Source: Branchipolynoe longqiensis
Taxonomy: Eukaryota; Annelida; Polychaeta; Phyllodocida; Polynoidae
Assembly (NCBI GenBank): GCA_030323885.1
Contig: CM059186.1
Span: forward strand, 27,389,005 to 27,453,004
DNA length: 64,000 nt
Reading direction: 5' to 3'
Position numbers and translations under genes: made by a program. Below, one piece after another: positions 63,157 through 64,000 of the stretch. A model generated the notes under the pieces. That model worked only from the letters and a program-made list of their open reading frames with translations, had not been told where the DNA came from and made no database searches. The stretch's first letter is position 1. Each line of letters opens with the position of its first letter.

Positions 63157-64000
63157 ATATTATTAACTTTTCAATATATTGGTTTTATATTTACATTTAG
63201 TATTTACTTGTTGTTTTACAAAGTGGTTATACATATATAATATGATAGTAGTTGAGTCTTTCTGCTTATGCATTACTTACTAGGTTCTTTCTATACCTCT
63301 TCATGCACATATATACAAACACAACTTTCCATAGTTAAGCATTTTGAGCTAAGAAACATACAATTTCAGTCACTTTACAGGCTGATGTTTACATCACCAT
63401 TGATTAGCCAGAAGTAATTATTGTTCTAAATATTAAAATGTCAAATGTGTCAACAAAAACTTGTTTGAAAGAAATATATAACCAATATCTGATTAACCCT
63501 ACTCATTTTCTATTTCTACATATGTCATTAACCATAGAATATAAATAAAAACATGAATAAAATAAATAAAACTGATCCTGGCTATGGCTCTAACACTAGT
63601 CTGAGTGCCTATATTTGTCTAAATCTAAATGCACATGGCATAGGATGTGATGGTTATATTGATGTAAATGCAATGCTGGATAAACGATTAATATCTTAAT
63701 TTATTATATATATTTCTTCAGTTGGTATTCTATGTTTCAAACAAGAGCTGAGATGAGCTGAAACTAGCACATTTCATAGCTGCACCCAGTGTATTAGCAT
63801 GTGCCATGTGGTTCTCGCGGCTTTATTTTGCTCTGATGCATCCCACAATGCACCATGCCGCTGGAACCGTGATGTAGTCTATCCATTCATTGCTACCCTC
63901 CACTTAACCGCCCTCCCCCCTCACACCCACGTCCCCCCCCCCCCCGCCTCCCCCCCAATCTCCCGCCTGACCCTGGTGATGCATGACCTTCCCTTGCCCC
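63157..64000. other. No gene seen
   Basis: AT-rich, then a C-rich patch at 63900-63965. Nothing recognisable before the window ends. Confidence 0.5.

Overview
This is a 64 kb stretch of animal (metazoan) nuclear DNA, probably from a marine invertebrate. I cannot name the species from sequence alone. The evidence is tRNA-derived SINEs, RTE-like and CR1/jockey-like LINEs, a Ty3-type LTR element, DIRS/Ngaro-like and cut-and-paste DNA elements, AT-rich intergenic DNA with isolated CpG-rich islands, and no operons or bacterial-type genes. No complete host gene can be assembled. Almost everything recognisable is mobile or repetitive.

Layout. 1-9.4 kb: SINE and LINE fragments, a 1.45 kb fold-back element (2463-3913) and a TTAA-flanked MITE split by a LINE insertion (5960-6721). 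9487-14775: a complete Ty3/gypsy retrotransposon with 143-bp LTRs, a 5-bp target duplication and an open 1378-codon gag-pol frame. 15.2-16.4 kb: one SINE split by two oppositely oriented 400-bp Mutator-like MITEs, each with a 9-bp duplication. 16.5-18.3 kb: a CAGA-rich array, then two CpG-rich blocks with NRF-1-like sites. 20.7-21.7 kb: an 18-bp satellite. 22-36 kb: nested MITEs and SINEs, three pogo-like MITEs and an ACGT-rich MITE. 36.9-40.5 kb: another MITE, a 25-bp minisatellite between ~90-bp direct repeats, a possible Gly-Tyr-rich exon, and a 49-bp satellite.

42694-44877 is the most unusual locus. It is a compact element encoding a 558-aa tyrosine recombinase, with split direct repeats in A1-ORF-B1-A2-B2 order as in Ngaro/DIRS/PAT retrotransposons, but only 2.2 kb long and with no reverse transcriptase. 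Related A-repeat modules lie at five or six other places in the window.

45-64 kb: a Tc1/mariner-like transposase tail, a LINE RNase H remnant, an 11-bp satellite, a 5'-truncated RTE-like LINE with an open RT frame (55353-56652, 10-bp target duplication), an inverted copy of the ACGT-rich MITE, an ATC-triplet array and a decayed CR1/jockey-like RT broken by a second LINE.

Family labels: SINE1 is a tRNA-derived SINE ending in CCAA repeats. SINE1b shares its head but has a different tail. SINE2 has a tRNA-Arg-like head. SINE3 has only a clear B box. LINE A is RTE-like, LINE B is known only from its 3' end, LINE C is CR1/jockey-like. MITE-X is the TTAA-flanked family. Boundaries are exact where target-site duplications are given and otherwise good to about 5-20 bp.
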